DNA of 64,000 nt from Bordetella genomosp. 9 (GCF_002119725.1 NZ_CP021109.1:744001-808000), one strand, 5' to 3'; counted from the first letter of the stretch, positions 40,933-49,958 are shown. Program-made: numbers and translations. Notes: a model not told the origin generated them from the sequence alone.

Positions 40933-41801
40933 AACTCGTCTCTTTTCGCGCCCGCGGCGGAGACCGCTTCGGCGTCGTGGCCGGCGACGGCATCGTCGAT
41001 CTGTCCGGCCGTCTGGGCGAAGGCATCGCGACCTTGCGCGATGCGCTGCAGGCCGACGCTTTGCCGCGCATCCGCGCGCTGGCCGGCGCGGCGCCCGATT
41101 ACGCGCTGGCGGACGTGGCCTTGCTGCCGCCCATTCCGCATCCGGAGAAAATCATCTGCGTGGGCGTGAACTACGGCAAGCGCAACGAGGAATACAAGGA
41201 CGGCAGCGCGCCGCCCGCTTATCCCAGCGTGTTCCCGCGCTTTCCCGGATCGTTCGTCGGCCATGGGCAGGCGCTGGTCCGCCCGCTCGAATCCGAACAG
41301 CTGGACTACGAGGGCGAGATTGCCATTGTCATCGGCAAGGGCGGGCGGCGCATTGCCGAGGCCGATGCCGAATCGCACATCGCCGGCCTGACCTGCGCAA
41401 ACGAGGGCACCGTGCGCGACTGGGTCCGCCACGGCAAATTCAACGTTACCCAGGGGAAGAACTTCGACGCGAGCGGTTCGATGGGGCCATGGCTGGTCAC
41501 CGCCGATGAATTCGACGGCTATGACGCGTTGACGGTGACCACGCGCGTCAACGGCGAAGTCAGGCAGCACGATACGACGGCCAACCTGATGTTCAGCTTC
41601 CGCCACTTGATCCACTACATCTCGCTCTGGACGACGCTGCGGCCCGGCGACGTCATTTCCACCGGAACGCCGGTCGGCGCGGGCGTGCGTTTCGATCCCC
41701 CGCGCTTTCTGCGGCCGGGCGACCGCGTCGAGGTCGAAGTGCCGGGCATCGGGGTGCTGTCCAATATCGTCGCGGACGATCGGGGAGCCGCATCATGCTG
41801 A
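40929..41801 (+). CDS. Fumarylacetoacetate hydrolase family protein
   Basis: A 290-residue enzyme with an N-terminal cap (about 1-65) and a FAH domain (about 70-285). Metal-ligand residues appear in DYEGEIAIVIGKG, and family motifs in ICVGVNYGKRNEEYK, GKNFDASGSMGPW and ISTGTPVGAGVRFDPPRFL. Such enzymes hydrolyse, isomerise or decarboxylate acylpyruvate-type ring-cleavage products (HpaG, MhpD-like steps). Start and stop overlap its neighbours, indicating strict co-translation. Confidence 0.9.
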   Translation: MKLVSFRARGGDRFGVVAGDGIVDLSGRLGEGIATLRDALQADALPRIRALAGAAPDYALADVALLPPIPHPEKIICVGVNYGKRNEEYKDGSAPPAYPSVFPRFPGSFVGHGQALVRPLESEQLDYEGEIAIVIGKGGRRIAEADAESHIAGLTCANEGTVRDWVRHGKFNVTQGKNFDASGSMGPWLVTADEFDGYDALTVTTRVNGEVRQHDTTANLMFSFRHLIHYISLWTTLRPGDVISTGTPVGAGVRFDPPRFLRPGDRVEVEVPGIGVLSNIVADDRGAASC

Positions 41802-42577
41802 CCACCGAAGCGCACAAGGCCGCAGCGCGGCTGCTGCTCGAAGCCGAGCGCAGCGTCAAGCCCGTAACGCAGCTTGACCAGACCTTTCCCGGCCTGGAGA
41901 TCGCCGACGCCTACGCTATCCAGAAAGAGGTGATCGCCGCCCGCATGGCGGCCGGCGCGCGCCTGCGCGGCCACAAGATCGGCCTGACGTCCAAGGCCAT
42001 GCAAAGCACGGTCGGCATCGACGAGCCCGACTACGGCCATCTGCTGGACGACATGTTCCACAACGACGGCGACACGCTGGATGCCAGCCGCTACATCGTG
42101 CCGCGCGTGGAAGTCGAGCTGGCCTTCGTGCTGGGCCGGCCGCTGCGCGGGCCGGGCGTGACGCTGGTCGATGTGCTCAATGCCACCGATTACGTCGTAC
42201 CCGCGCTGGAACTCATCGACGGCCGCAGCAAGTATCCGCGCCGGATCGTGGACAACATCGCGGACAACGCCGCCTGCGCGGGCGTCATCATGGGCGGCCG
42301 GCCGGTGCGCCCCGACGACGTGGACCTGCGATGGGTGGGGGCGCTGTTGTTCAAGAACGGCGTCATCGAAGAATCGGGCGTGTCGGCCGCGGTGCTCGGA
42401 CATCCCGCCATGGGCGTTGCCTGGCTGGCCAACAAGCTGGCCGTCTTCGAAACCACGCTGGAAGCCGGGCACGTCATTCTTGCCGGCTCGTTCACGCGCA
42501 CGGTAGCCGTCGCCAAGGGCGACGTCATCCACGCCGACTACGGGCCCCTGGGCAGCATCAGCGTGCGTTTCGCCTGA
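41795..42577 (+). CDS. 2-keto-4-pentenoate / 2-oxohept-4-ene-1,7-dioate hydratase (HpaH-like)
   Basis: A 260-residue hydratase: LEIADAYAIQKEVIAARMAAG, GHKIGLTSKAMQ, EPDYGHLLDDM, VEVELAFVLGRPL and DYGPLGSISVRF. The match is closest to HpaH, which adds water to 2-oxohept-4-ene-1,7-dioate in homoprotocatechuate breakdown; other meta-cleavage hydratases are alternatives. It overlaps the FAH gene by 7 nt and is last in the operon. No aldolase or ring-cleavage dioxygenase gene accompanies it. Confidence 0.88.
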   Translation: MLTTEAHKAAARLLLEAERSVKPVTQLDQTFPGLEIADAYAIQKEVIAARMAAGARLRGHKIGLTSKAMQSTVGIDEPDYGHLLDDMFHNDGDTLDASRYIVPRVEVELAFVLGRPLRGPGVTLVDVLNATDYVVPALELIDGRSKYPRRIVDNIADNAACAGVIMGGRPVRPDDVDLRWVGALLFKNGVIEESGVSAAVLGHPAMGVAWLANKLAVFETTLEAGHVILAGSFTRTVAVAKGDVIHADYGPLGSISVRFA

Positions 42578-42586
42578 GGCCGCTGC

Positions 42587-43090
42587 CTATTCGCCGTCCC
42601 AATAGTCCAGCGTGCCGGCCTGCCGGCCGACGTAGGCGAAGCCGCCCGCCGGATCCAGCACCGAGAATTTGCCCGAGTCGGGGTAGTGGCATAGCTCGGG
42701 CGCGTTCATGGTGCTCACGGCGAGCACCCTGAGCGGCGCCTCGCCGGTGTTGACGAGCTGGTGCGCGGTTTCCGGGCCGCCCGCCGGACAGGCCACCACG
42801 TCGCCCGCGCGCACGGGATGGCGGGCGTCGCCGAAGCGCAGTTCGCCATGGCCTTCGATCACGAAGAACATTTCTTCGTTGGCACGATGGCAATGAAAAG
42901 GAAAGGCGCGCTTGCCCGGCGCGATCTCGGTCACGTTGTAGCCCAGGCGGCTCGCGCCCAGCATGCGGCCGATCGGCGCCATGCGCCCGCCATAGCGTTC
43001 CGCCGGCAGCTCGGAGCCGTATTGGCGCGACAGATCGGCCAGATCGACGTATTGCGCGTCGGCGATGTTGAGGACAGGCGGCGTGGTCAT
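42587..43090 (-). CDS. Cupin domain protein
   Basis: A 167-residue single-cupin protein. Cupin motif 1 reads FPFHCHRANEEMFFVIEGHG (His, His, Glu metal ligands) and motif 2 is GDVVACPAGGPETAHQLVN with the last His. The N-terminal part has SRLGYNVTEIAPGKRA. The reaction, if any, is unknown. The ATG at 43090 has GGGGAGACGCTC just upstream. It is convergent with the hydratase gene, only 9 bp away. Confidence 0.87.
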   Translation of the reverse strand: MTTPPVLNIADAQYVDLADLSRQYGSELPAERYGGRMAPIGRMLGASRLGYNVTEIAPGKRAFPFHCHRANEEMFFVIEGHGELRFGDARHPVRAGDVVACPAGGPETAHQLVNTGEAPLRVLAVSTMNAPELCHYPDSGKFSVLDPAGGFAYVGRQAGTLDYWDGE

Positions 43091-43305
43091 GAGCGTCTCC
43101 CCGTAGCGGTTGGATGTCGTCGCGCCACTGTACGGCATCGTGGGCGACATTTCACGGTGGTTGCCACGCCGGGCGCCCCGCCCGTGCCGCCGTCGTCGCC
43201 ATCCGCGATTGCCGCATCGCAGGCATGGGCTTACCATGGCCCATGCACAGCGCGGCGGCGCACCGCCGCCGCGCCGCCAGCCACGGCACGGGAGGATCCG
43301 GCCCC

Positions 43306-43959
43306 ATGCGCGACCAGCCCTTGTTCCTGTTCGACGTCGACAACACTCTGTTCGATAACGACCGCATGAAGGAAGACCTGGGCGAGCGCTTGCGCGATCG
43401 GCTGGGCGCCGGCGTGCGCGACCGTTACTGGGACATCTATGAACGCCGCCGCACGGCGCTGGGCTATTCCGACTATCTGGGCAGCCTGCAGGCGCTGCGC
43501 GAGCCGGGCGTCAACGACGGCGAGCTGATGGACGTGTCGAGCTTCCTGCTGGAGTACCCGTTCGCCCGCAACGTCTATCCGGGCGTGGATCAGGTGCTCG
43601 CGCGGGCGCCGGGCGCGGTCATTCTTTCCGATGGCGATGTGGTCTTCCAGCCGCACAAGATTCGCGGCGCGGGGCTATGGCGCGCCGTCGAAGGCCGCGT
43701 GCTGATCCATATCCATAAGGAAAAAATGCTGGACCAGGTCGCGCGCGCGCACCCCGCGCCACGGTATGTAATGGTCGACGACAAGCCGCGCGTGCTCGCC
43801 GCCATCAAGGCGCGATGGGGCGACCGCGTGACCACGGTCTGGGTGCGGCAGGGTCACTATGCCACGGCGCCCGGTATTCCCGCCGGGCAGCAAGCCGATA
43901 TCACGCTGGACCACATCGGAGATCTCGCCGACGTCGATCCCCGCGCACGATCGGGATAG
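43306..43959 (+). CDS. HAD superfamily hydrolase
   Basis: A 217-residue HAD phosphatase-type protein. Motif I FLFDVDNTLFDND carries the nucleophile Asp and the +2 Asp; motif II is AVILSDGD; motif III Lys is in HKEKMLDQV; motif IV reads YVMVDDKPRVLAAIK. A helical cap (about 20-75) lies after motif I. The substrate is probably a small phosphorylated metabolite. It is followed by the DUF2090 gene on the same strand, 38 bp away, suggesting joint use in sugar-phosphate chemistry. Confidence 0.87.
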   Translation: MRDQPLFLFDVDNTLFDNDRMKEDLGERLRDRLGAGVRDRYWDIYERRRTALGYSDYLGSLQALREPGVNDGELMDVSSFLLEYPFARNVYPGVDQVLARAPGAVILSDGDVVFQPHKIRGAGLWRAVEGRVLIHIHKEKMLDQVARAHPAPRYVMVDDKPRVLAAIKARWGDRVTTVWVRQGHYATAPGIPAGQQADITLDHIGDLADVDPRARSG

Positions 43960-43997
43960 TCGTCGGACGAGCGATCATTCCCTTCAAGGAGGCCGCC

Positions 43998-44918
43998 ATG
44001 CAAACCGGTTACGACCAAGCCTTGTATCTGCTGCCGTTCGATCACCGCAATTCGTACGTCAAAGGGATGTTCAACTTCACGCCGCCGCTGGACGCCAGCC
44101 AGCAGTCGAAGGTGGAGGACAGCAAGCAGCTGATCTACGAGGGCTTCCTGCGGGCCGCCGCCAACGGCGTGTCCAGGGAAAACGCCGGCGTGCTGGTGGA
44201 CGAGGAGTTTGGCGCCGCCATCCTGCGCGACGCCCGCCGGCGGGGCTATGTCACGGCGCTGTCAGTGGAGCGCAGCGGCTCTGACGAGTTTCACTTCGAG
44301 TACGGCGACGACTATGCCCGCCATATCGAGGCCTTCGATCCGAGTTTCGCGAAGGTGCTGGTGCGCTACAACCCCGGCGACGACGACGCCATGAACGAGC
44401 GTCAGGCCGCGCGCCTGCGCGAGCTGTCGGAATACTGCCGGCGCACCGCGCGCCGCCTGATGTTCGAATTGCTCGTGCCTGCCACGGAAGGACAACTGCA
44501 GAGCGTCAACGGCGACAAGAACGAGTACGACTTGCGTCTGCGGCCGAGGTTGATGATCGAGGCCATGGACGCCCTGCAGCGCGCCGGAGTCGAACCCGAT
44601 GTATGGAAGATCGAGGGCCTGGACCGCCGCGAGGACTGCGAACGGGTCGTCCAGCAGGCGCGCCGCGATGGCCGCGACCGCGTCGGCTGCATCATCCTGG
44701 GCCGCGGCGCCGACGACAGCAAGGTGCGCGGCTGGCTGGAAACCGCCGCGCAGGTGCCCGGCTTCATCGGCTTCGCAGTCGGGCGGACGAGCTTTTTCAA
44801 CGCGGTGGCGGACTACGAGGCCGGCAAGGCCAGCCGCGAGGAAGCCGCACAGCGCATCGCGGCACAATACGCCGCATGGGTCGATATCTTCGAGCGGGCG
44901 CGGCAGGCGCGGGCTTGA
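43998..44918 (+). CDS. DUF2090 protein, stand-alone IolC-C-terminal aldolase-like
   Basis: A 306-residue protein resembling the DUF2090 domain fused to the C-terminus of some IolC kinases and linked to 2-deoxy-5-keto-gluconate 6-phosphate cleavage. Family-like stretches: LYLLPFDHRNSYVKGMF, NAGVLVDEEFGAAIL, FELLVPATEGQL, WKIEGLDRREDCE, CIILGRGADDSKV and GFAVGRTSFF. It is a TIM-barrel aldolase candidate, but no inositol genes lie nearby. AAGGAGG gives a strong ribosome site. The HAD gene upstream is its probable partner. Confidence 0.8.
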   Translation: MQTGYDQALYLLPFDHRNSYVKGMFNFTPPLDASQQSKVEDSKQLIYEGFLRAAANGVSRENAGVLVDEEFGAAILRDARRRGYVTALSVERSGSDEFHFEYGDDYARHIEAFDPSFAKVLVRYNPGDDDAMNERQAARLRELSEYCRRTARRLMFELLVPATEGQLQSVNGDKNEYDLRLRPRLMIEAMDALQRAGVEPDVWKIEGLDRREDCERVVQQARRDGRDRVGCIILGRGADDSKVRGWLETAAQVPGFIGFAVGRTSFFNAVADYEAGKASREEAAQRIAAQYAAWVDIFERARQARA

Positions 44919-44978
44919 ACGGCATCGAACGGTCTGCATGCGGCGCGACGGCCGCATCACAGCGAAAATGGAGCAATC

Positions 44979-45242
44979 ATGAAGTCCGGATATGAAAGCC
45001 GCAGCATTTGTCGTGGCGCCTGTGGGAGGGAAGGAAATGGGCAGGGCGGGGCAGGCTGGCATTTCGCGGCCCGGCGTCTGCGCGCCGCGGCGGCGGTTTG
45101 CCTGGGGTGCCTGATGATGGCGGGTTGCGCCGGCGATCCGCGCTTCGATCATCCCGGCCCGCCCCATCCGGGCGCGGCGAATCCCTGGAGCATGGGCGGC
45201 TTCAGCGATCCCGGGCCCAATTACCCTGCCACGGGACATTGA
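44979..45242 (+). CDS. Small lipoprotein
   Basis: An 87-residue protein with a lipobox (LMMAGC, Cys near 50), followed by a short Pro/Gly-rich mature part (DPRFDHPGPPHPGAANPWSM). The region before the lipobox is unusually long (~49 residues) for a signal peptide, so the true start may be a later codon. No function can be assigned. It lies between the DUF2090 and YbhB-like genes on the same strand. Confidence 0.6.
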   Translation: MKSGYESRSICRGACGREGNGQGGAGWHFAARRLRAAAAVCLGCLMMAGCAGDPRFDHPGPPHPGAANPWSMGGFSDPGPNYPATGH

Positions 45243-45439
45243 GCGGGGATACGAGGCGTTTGGATTGGCAGCGATATCCATCGTCTGGCGCCGGCCTCGC
45301 TGCGAATTCCACCTTTCGGATACGTGCCGGCGCCGCATGGCGCCGGTACCATGCAGGGCGAAAAGGGATTTATCCAATCCTTCACGGCGACTGCCCCATC
45401 CGGGCGCGCGCCGTCCTTTTCCTCGACGAGGAGCGTCCG

Positions 45440-46042
45440 ATGATCCGATCCATGCGTTTCCCTGCCGCGGCCGTATCGGCGGGCGCGCTATGCCTTTCCG
45501 CATTGCTGCCGCTGCCGGCACGGGCGGCGCCGCCGGCGTTCTCGCTGGAGGCCAAGGGCTTGCGCGACAACGGCAACCTGAGCCGCGCGAATGCCGGCAA
45601 CGGCAAGGACGGCGCGGGGGCGATGTGCGGCGGCGATAACGTCTCGCCGGAGCTGACGCTGGGCAACCCGCCCGCCGGCACCCGGAGTTTCGCCGTGACC
45701 GTGTACGACCCGGACGGCGGCAGGGGGCTGGGGTTCGTGCATTGGGTGCTTTACGACATCCCCGCCAGCACCAAATCGCTACCCCGCGGGATCGGCACCA
45801 AAGGCCCGGCGGGCGCGGTATCGGGGGTGAACGGTACGCGCGGTTCCGGATACTACGGCCCATGCCCGCCGATGGGCGACAAGCCGCACCACTATATCTT
45901 CCAGGCATACGCGCTCGATATCGAGCCCGGTACGTTGAAGGCGGGCTTGACGCGCGATGCGTTGATCGAAGAAATGCGCGGGCACGTGCTGGGGTCGGCC
46001 AGCGTGATGTTGCGGTATGGCAGGCCGGCGAAGGGGCGGTAA
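45440..46042 (+). CDS. YbhB/YbcL family Raf-kinase-inhibitor-like protein, secreted
   Basis: A 200-residue protein with a Sec signal (about 1-29, ending ARA-A) and a PEBP fold: GGDNVSPELTLGNPPAGTRSFAVTVYDPD, HWVLYDIPA, GTRGSGYYGPCPPMGDKPHHYIFQAYALD. The His and Asp lining the phosphate-binding pocket are kept. Bacterial members are periplasmic or secreted with unclear roles; YbcL of uropathogenic E. coli dampens neutrophil migration. The ATG at 45440 is preceded by GAGGAGCG. Confidence 0.9.
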   Translation: MIRSMRFPAAAVSAGALCLSALLPLPARAAPPAFSLEAKGLRDNGNLSRANAGNGKDGAGAMCGGDNVSPELTLGNPPAGTRSFAVTVYDPDGGRGLGFVHWVLYDIPASTKSLPRGIGTKGPAGAVSGVNGTRGSGYYGPCPPMGDKPHHYIFQAYALDIEPGTLKAGLTRDALIEEMRGHVLGSASVMLRYGRPAKGR

Positions 46043-46083
46043 GGATGCGCGCCGGCCATGCCCAACGAAACTTGGACGAATAA

Positions 46084-46121
46084 GCAAACGATCAGCCCCG
46101 CCGCAAACGATCAGCCCCGCC
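46084..46121. repeat. 19-bp tandem duplication across the LysR stop codon
   Basis: A 19-bp unit beginning GCAAACGATCAG occurs at 46084-46102 and 46103-46121 with no mismatch. The second copy contains the LysR stop codon (46111-46113, leftward), and the first copy repeats that stop downstream. Confidence 0.9.
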
Positions 46122-47028
46122 GCGCCGCCGGCGGCAAGCCCAGTTCCTTCCCATCCGCAACCGCATCCAGTGCGGCGATGCAATCGCGCACGATGCGGGA
46201 CGGCCGCCGGTCGGCCGGATAGAGCAGCAAGCTCCGGAAATAAACCGCGGGCGCGAAGGGCTTCAGTATCAGGCCCGACCCGATGTATGGATGCGCGGTC
46301 AGAGGATTGACCAGGCCGCATCCCAATCCCGCCAAGACCATGGCGCACACCGTCGCGGAAAACGGTGTTTCCAGTACGACCTGCGGCTCGGATTCGTGTT
46401 CGCGCAGGATCTGGTCGGCCGTGCGGCGCGTCGTGTCCTGCGGCGCCAGGGCAATGAACGGTTGGCCGTGCAGGTCGGCCGGCGTGATCCTGTCGCGCTT
46501 CTGCAGAGGGTGGCCGGGATAAAGGGCGATGTGCGCGCGGTAGGTGGCGTATTCGCGGTAATCGACGCCGGTCAGGTCCACTTCGTCGGCCGCCAGGCCC
46601 AGATCGAATTGTCCCTGCGCGACCAGGTCCCGCACTTCGGACGACATGCGGGATTGGAACGTAATGGCCACCTGCGGATGGCGCCGGTGGAAAGCGCGCA
46701 GCGCCAGCGGAACCAGCGTATTGCTCAATGAGGCGAGCGAGGCGAGCTTGAGTTCGCCGGCGCCGAAGTCGCGGATGCGCGCGGCGGCGTTGCGCAGCTG
46801 GTCCATGCCGGTGAAGCAGCGCGCCACCTCTTTGTGCAGCAGATGCGCTTCGGCGGTGGGCACCAGGCGGCTCTTGACCCGTTCGAACAGCGGGAAGCCG
46901 ACCTTGCGTTCCAGTTCCTGTATGGCCTTGCTGACCGCGGGCTGCGAGATGCGCAGCACTTCGGCGGCGCGCGAGGCCGTGTGGTTGGTCATCAAAGCGT
47001 GGAAAGCCTCGATCTGCCGCAGGTTCAT
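46111..47028 (-). CDS. LysR family transcriptional regulator
   Basis: A 305-residue regulator with an N-terminal helix-turn-helix (about 17-37; RAAEVLRISQPAVSKAIQEL) and a periplasmic-binding-like sensor domain from about 90. The ATG at 47028 gives the usual LysR start MNLRQIEAF and has GGGGGA 10 nt upstream; an in-frame ATG at 47061 is less likely. It is divergent from the beta-lyase/ABC/deacylase operon and is probably its activator. Confidence 0.9.
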   Translation of the reverse strand: MNLRQIEAFHALMTNHTASRAAEVLRISQPAVSKAIQELERKVGFPLFERVKSRLVPTAEAHLLHKEVARCFTGMDQLRNAAARIRDFGAGELKLASLASLSNTLVPLALRAFHRRHPQVAITFQSRMSSEVRDLVAQGQFDLGLAADEVDLTGVDYREYATYRAHIALYPGHPLQKRDRITPADLHGQPFIALAPQDTTRRTADQILREHESEPQVVLETPFSATVCAMVLAGLGCGLVNPLTAHPYIGSGLILKPFAPAVYFRSLLLYPADRRPSRIVRDCIAALDAVADGKELGLPPAARRG

Positions 47029-47160
47029 CAGCGAAGTCCCCCAATGTGTCCGCGAGTCCATAACCTGGAGGAATAGACTCGGCCTTTTTGAATATTAGAC
47101 GGGATACCCGCCTTCAAGTAATTTTCGCGGCTTGAACAACGAATAAGAAAGGCGGCGCGA

Positions 47161-48351
47161 ATGAACAGCGATTGGACCCAGTGCGCGATCACCCCGGCGG
47201 TCAGCCACGATGGCTTTGCCAGTCTGGGGGTGGCGGTGTACCGGGCATCGACGATTCCGTTCGAAAACGCCCATGCCTATGCGACCCGCCGCGAGCGGGG
47301 GAGCGAAGGCTATTCCTATGGCCTGTACGGCACGCCGACCACGCGCACGCTGGAGCGGAAGATCACCGAGCTGGAACAGGGCCGCCGCACCCTGCTGACG
47401 CCCTCCGGCCAGGCGGCGATTACGGCGGCGATGCTTTGCCTGCTGCAGACCGGCGACCAGGTGCTGATTCCGGACACGGTGTATCCGCCGGTGCGCGATT
47501 TCGCCGACCAGGACCTGGCGCGGCTGGGGATCGAGGCGGCCTATTACGACCCCACGGATATCGATGCGCTGGCGCGCCGCATGGGCGGCCGCGCCCGGCT
47601 CGTGTGGGTGGAATCGCCGGGGTCGACCACGATGGAGGTGCAGGACCTGCCGGCCATCGCGGCGCTGGCGCACGCGCGCGGCGCGCTGGTGGGCTGCGAC
47701 AACACCTGGGCGACGCCGCTGAACTTCAAGCCGCTCGCCCATGGCGCCGACATCGTGGTGGAGGGGCTCACCAAGTACTTCTGCGGGCACTCCGACGTCA
47801 TCATGGGTTCGATCACGGTACGCGATGCCGCCCTGGCGGACCGGCTGCGCAACTTCCTGGGCCGGCAGGGCACAGGAGTTTCGGCGGACGATTGCGCGCT
47901 GGTGCTGCGCGGGCTGGAGACGATGGCGCTGCGCATGTCCTATAACGCGCGAGTGGCGGCCAGCCTGATCGAGGCCATCCGCCGGCAGCCGGAGGTGGCG
48001 CGCGTGCTCTATCCGGCATTGCCTGAAACCCCCGGCCATGCGGTGTGGCGGCGCGATTTCCAAGGCGCGAGCGGGGTGTTCAGCGTGGTATTCACGCCGG
48101 ACGCGGCGCCCCACGTGGCCGCGGCTCTCGATGCGCTGCGGATTTTCGTGATCGGCGCATCGTGGGGCGGCACGCGCAGCCTGGCGGCGCCGATGCCGGT
48201 GCGCGCGCACCGCACGGTGCGGGGTTGGGAAGGCGACGATCTGGTCCTGCGCCTGAGCGTAGGCATCGAAAGCGAAACCGATCTGGCCGAGGATATCGAC
48301 CGGTTTTTCACCGCGCTGCGGCGCGAGATGGCGCGGGGGCAGGCGCGCTAG
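47161..48351 (+). CDS. Cystathionine beta-lyase-like PLP enzyme (Cys/Met metabolism family)
   Basis: A 396-residue fold-type I PLP enzyme: YSYGLYGTPTTRTLERKITELE, LTPSGQAAITAAM, GCDNTWATP, and the Schiff-base Lys in VVEGLTKYFCGHSDVIMGS. The MetC-type residues around the substrate pocket fit C-S beta-elimination of cystathionine or other S-substituted cysteines. It heads an operon with an amino acid ABC importer and a zinc deacylase, so its substrate may be an imported thioether amino acid rather than biosynthetic cystathionine. Confidence 0.88.
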   Translation: MNSDWTQCAITPAVSHDGFASLGVAVYRASTIPFENAHAYATRRERGSEGYSYGLYGTPTTRTLERKITELEQGRRTLLTPSGQAAITAAMLCLLQTGDQVLIPDTVYPPVRDFADQDLARLGIEAAYYDPTDIDALARRMGGRARLVWVESPGSTTMEVQDLPAIAALAHARGALVGCDNTWATPLNFKPLAHGADIVVEGLTKYFCGHSDVIMGSITVRDAALADRLRNFLGRQGTGVSADDCALVLRGLETMALRMSYNARVAASLIEAIRRQPEVARVLYPALPETPGHAVWRRDFQGASGVFSVVFTPDAAPHVAAALDALRIFVIGASWGGTRSLAAPMPVRAHRTVRGWEGDDLVLRLSVGIESETDLAEDIDRFFTALRREMARGQAR

Positions 48352-48390
48352 CGCGATCCCCGCCTGGCACTGACACTTCAAGGGGAAGTC

Positions 48391-49278
48391 ATGATGCATC
48401 ACACCAAAAAGAACTGGCTGGGCCGTTTCCTTGCATTGGGCGTGGCGGCCTGCGCCGCGGCCTTCGCGCCGGCGGCGGGGGCGGCGTCGACCAAGGACGC
48501 CATCCTGGAGTCGGGCACGTTGACCATCGGCATCCATAACCGCGCGCCCTGGGGCTTTCGCGATGCCGACGGCAAGGCGGCGGGGTTTCATGCCGACCTG
48601 GTGCGCGAAGCCTTTGCGCCTCTGGGTGTGAAGAACATCAATTTCGTCATCACGGAATTCGGTGCGCTGATCCCCGGCCTGACGGCGCGGCGCTTCGATA
48701 TGGTGGCTTCGGGCCTCGCGATCACGCCGCCGCGTTGCGAGGTGGTGATCTTCAGCGAACCGGATCTGGCGGTGGGCGATGGGCTCATCGTTGCCAAGGG
48801 CAACCCCTTGAAGCTGCGCAGCTACGCCGATATCGCCGCCAACCCGAAGGTGCGGCTGGCGGGCGGACGCGGCACCCTGAACTCCAAGAACGCGCAGGAT
48901 GCCGGGGTGCCGGCGAGCCAGATGGTGTTCCTTGACAGCCCTCAGTCGCAGCTGTCCGCGCTGATCGCCGGCAGGGTCGATGCGGTGACCTTGTCCGCGC
49001 CCAGCGTGGTGTCCCTGCTGCAGGACCCCAACGTCAAAGGCGTCGAGCGGGCGCGACCCTTCCAGGGCCTGATCCGCAACGGCGTGCCGGCGGCCATGTA
49101 CACCGGCATCGCCTTCCGCAAGGAAGACGAAGACCTGCGCGATCTCTTCAACAAGCAGCTGGCGAAGCTGAAGGCCGACGGCACCGTGAGCAAGCTGATG
49201 GAACGCTATGGGTTCACGCCGGATGACGCGCCGCCGTCGGCCGTGACCACCGCCCGCGTCTGCGCCGGCGAATACTGA
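48391..49278 (+). CDS. Amino acid ABC transporter, periplasmic binding protein (SBP family 3)
   Basis: A 295-residue binding protein with a signal peptide (about 1-32). Family 3 features: NRAPWGFRDADGKAAGFHADLVREAF, FGALIPGLTARRFDMVASGLAITPPRCEVVIFSEP, and the C-terminal KADGTVSKLMERYGFTPDD. The Arg-Cys-Glu around the usual ligand Arg (PPRCEVV) differs from standard amino acid binders, hinting at a modified substrate. AAGGGGAAG precedes tandem ATGs at 48391/48394. Confidence 0.9.
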   Translation: MMHHTKKNWLGRFLALGVAACAAAFAPAAGAASTKDAILESGTLTIGIHNRAPWGFRDADGKAAGFHADLVREAFAPLGVKNINFVITEFGALIPGLTARRFDMVASGLAITPPRCEVVIFSEPDLAVGDGLIVAKGNPLKLRSYADIAANPKVRLAGGRGTLNSKNAQDAGVPASQMVFLDSPQSQLSALIAGRVDAVTLSAPSVVSLLQDPNVKGVERARPFQGLIRNGVPAAMYTGIAFRKEDEDLRDLFNKQLAKLKADGTVSKLMERYGFTPDDAPPSAVTTARVCAGEY

Positions 49279-49298
49279 GCGCGCCGCGGCGACCGACC

Positions 49299-49958
49299 AT
49301 GGACTTTCCCGGTATCCTGGCCGGCATCCTGCAGGGCTTGCGCGTGACCGCATTGGTGACGCTGTACGGGATGCTGTGGGCCGTGCCCTTTGCGCTGTGC
49401 TTCGGCGTGCTGCAGTACTTCACGCGCGGCTGGACGCGCGCCGCGGTAACCGCGGTCATCGAATTCTGGCGCAGTTCGCCGGTGCTGATCCTGCTGTTCA
49501 TGTTGTATTACACGCTGCCGAGCTTCGGCATCACGCTCTCCAGCATGACGGTCGGCGCGATGGCGCTGGGCCTGAACATCGGCGGCTACGGCAGTCAGGC
49601 GGTGCGGGCGGCCCTGCAGGCGCTGGACCGGGGCCAGGTCGAAGCCGGCCTGGCGCTGGGCTTGCGTCGTCTGGACGTGCTGCTGACGATAGAGCTGCCG
49701 CAGGCGCTGGCGGCCATGCTGCCGACCTTCGTCAACCAGTTCATCCAGCTGGTGAAGGGCACCGCCGTGGTCTCGCTGATCACGCTGACCGATATGACGT
49801 TCCGGGCCAAGGAAATCGCCGAACTCACATACAACCCCATCGGCATCTATACGGCGCTGCTGGTGGCTTATCTGATCGTCTGCTATCCGGCGACGCTGCT
49901 GGGCCGATGGCTGGAGAACCGCGTGGGCATCGCGCAAAGGGGCAACCGTGAAATTTGA
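49299..49958 (+). CDS. Amino acid ABC transporter permease 1
   Basis: A 219-residue His/Glu/Gln-type permease with about five helices. The EAA loop reads GQVEAGLALGLRRLDV. FWRSSPVLILLFMLYYTLP and GLNIGGYGSQAVRAALQALDRG are typical. It forms a heterodimer with the next gene, with which it overlaps by 11 nt. Confidence 0.92.
   Translation: MDFPGILAGILQGLRVTALVTLYGMLWAVPFALCFGVLQYFTRGWTRAAVTAVIEFWRSSPVLILLFMLYYTLPSFGITLSSMTVGAMALGLNIGGYGSQAVRAALQALDRGQVEAGLALGLRRLDVLLTIELPQALAAMLPTFVNQFIQLVKGTAVVSLITLTDMTFRAKEIAELTYNPIGIYTALLVAYLIVCYPATLLGRWLENRVGIAQRGNREI

Noticed and set aside
47095..49353. 752-codon minus-strand ORF
   Set aside because: It lies antisense to the beta-lyase and binding-protein genes, both of which have clear motifs; its His/Arg/Gln-rich composition is typical of a shadow.
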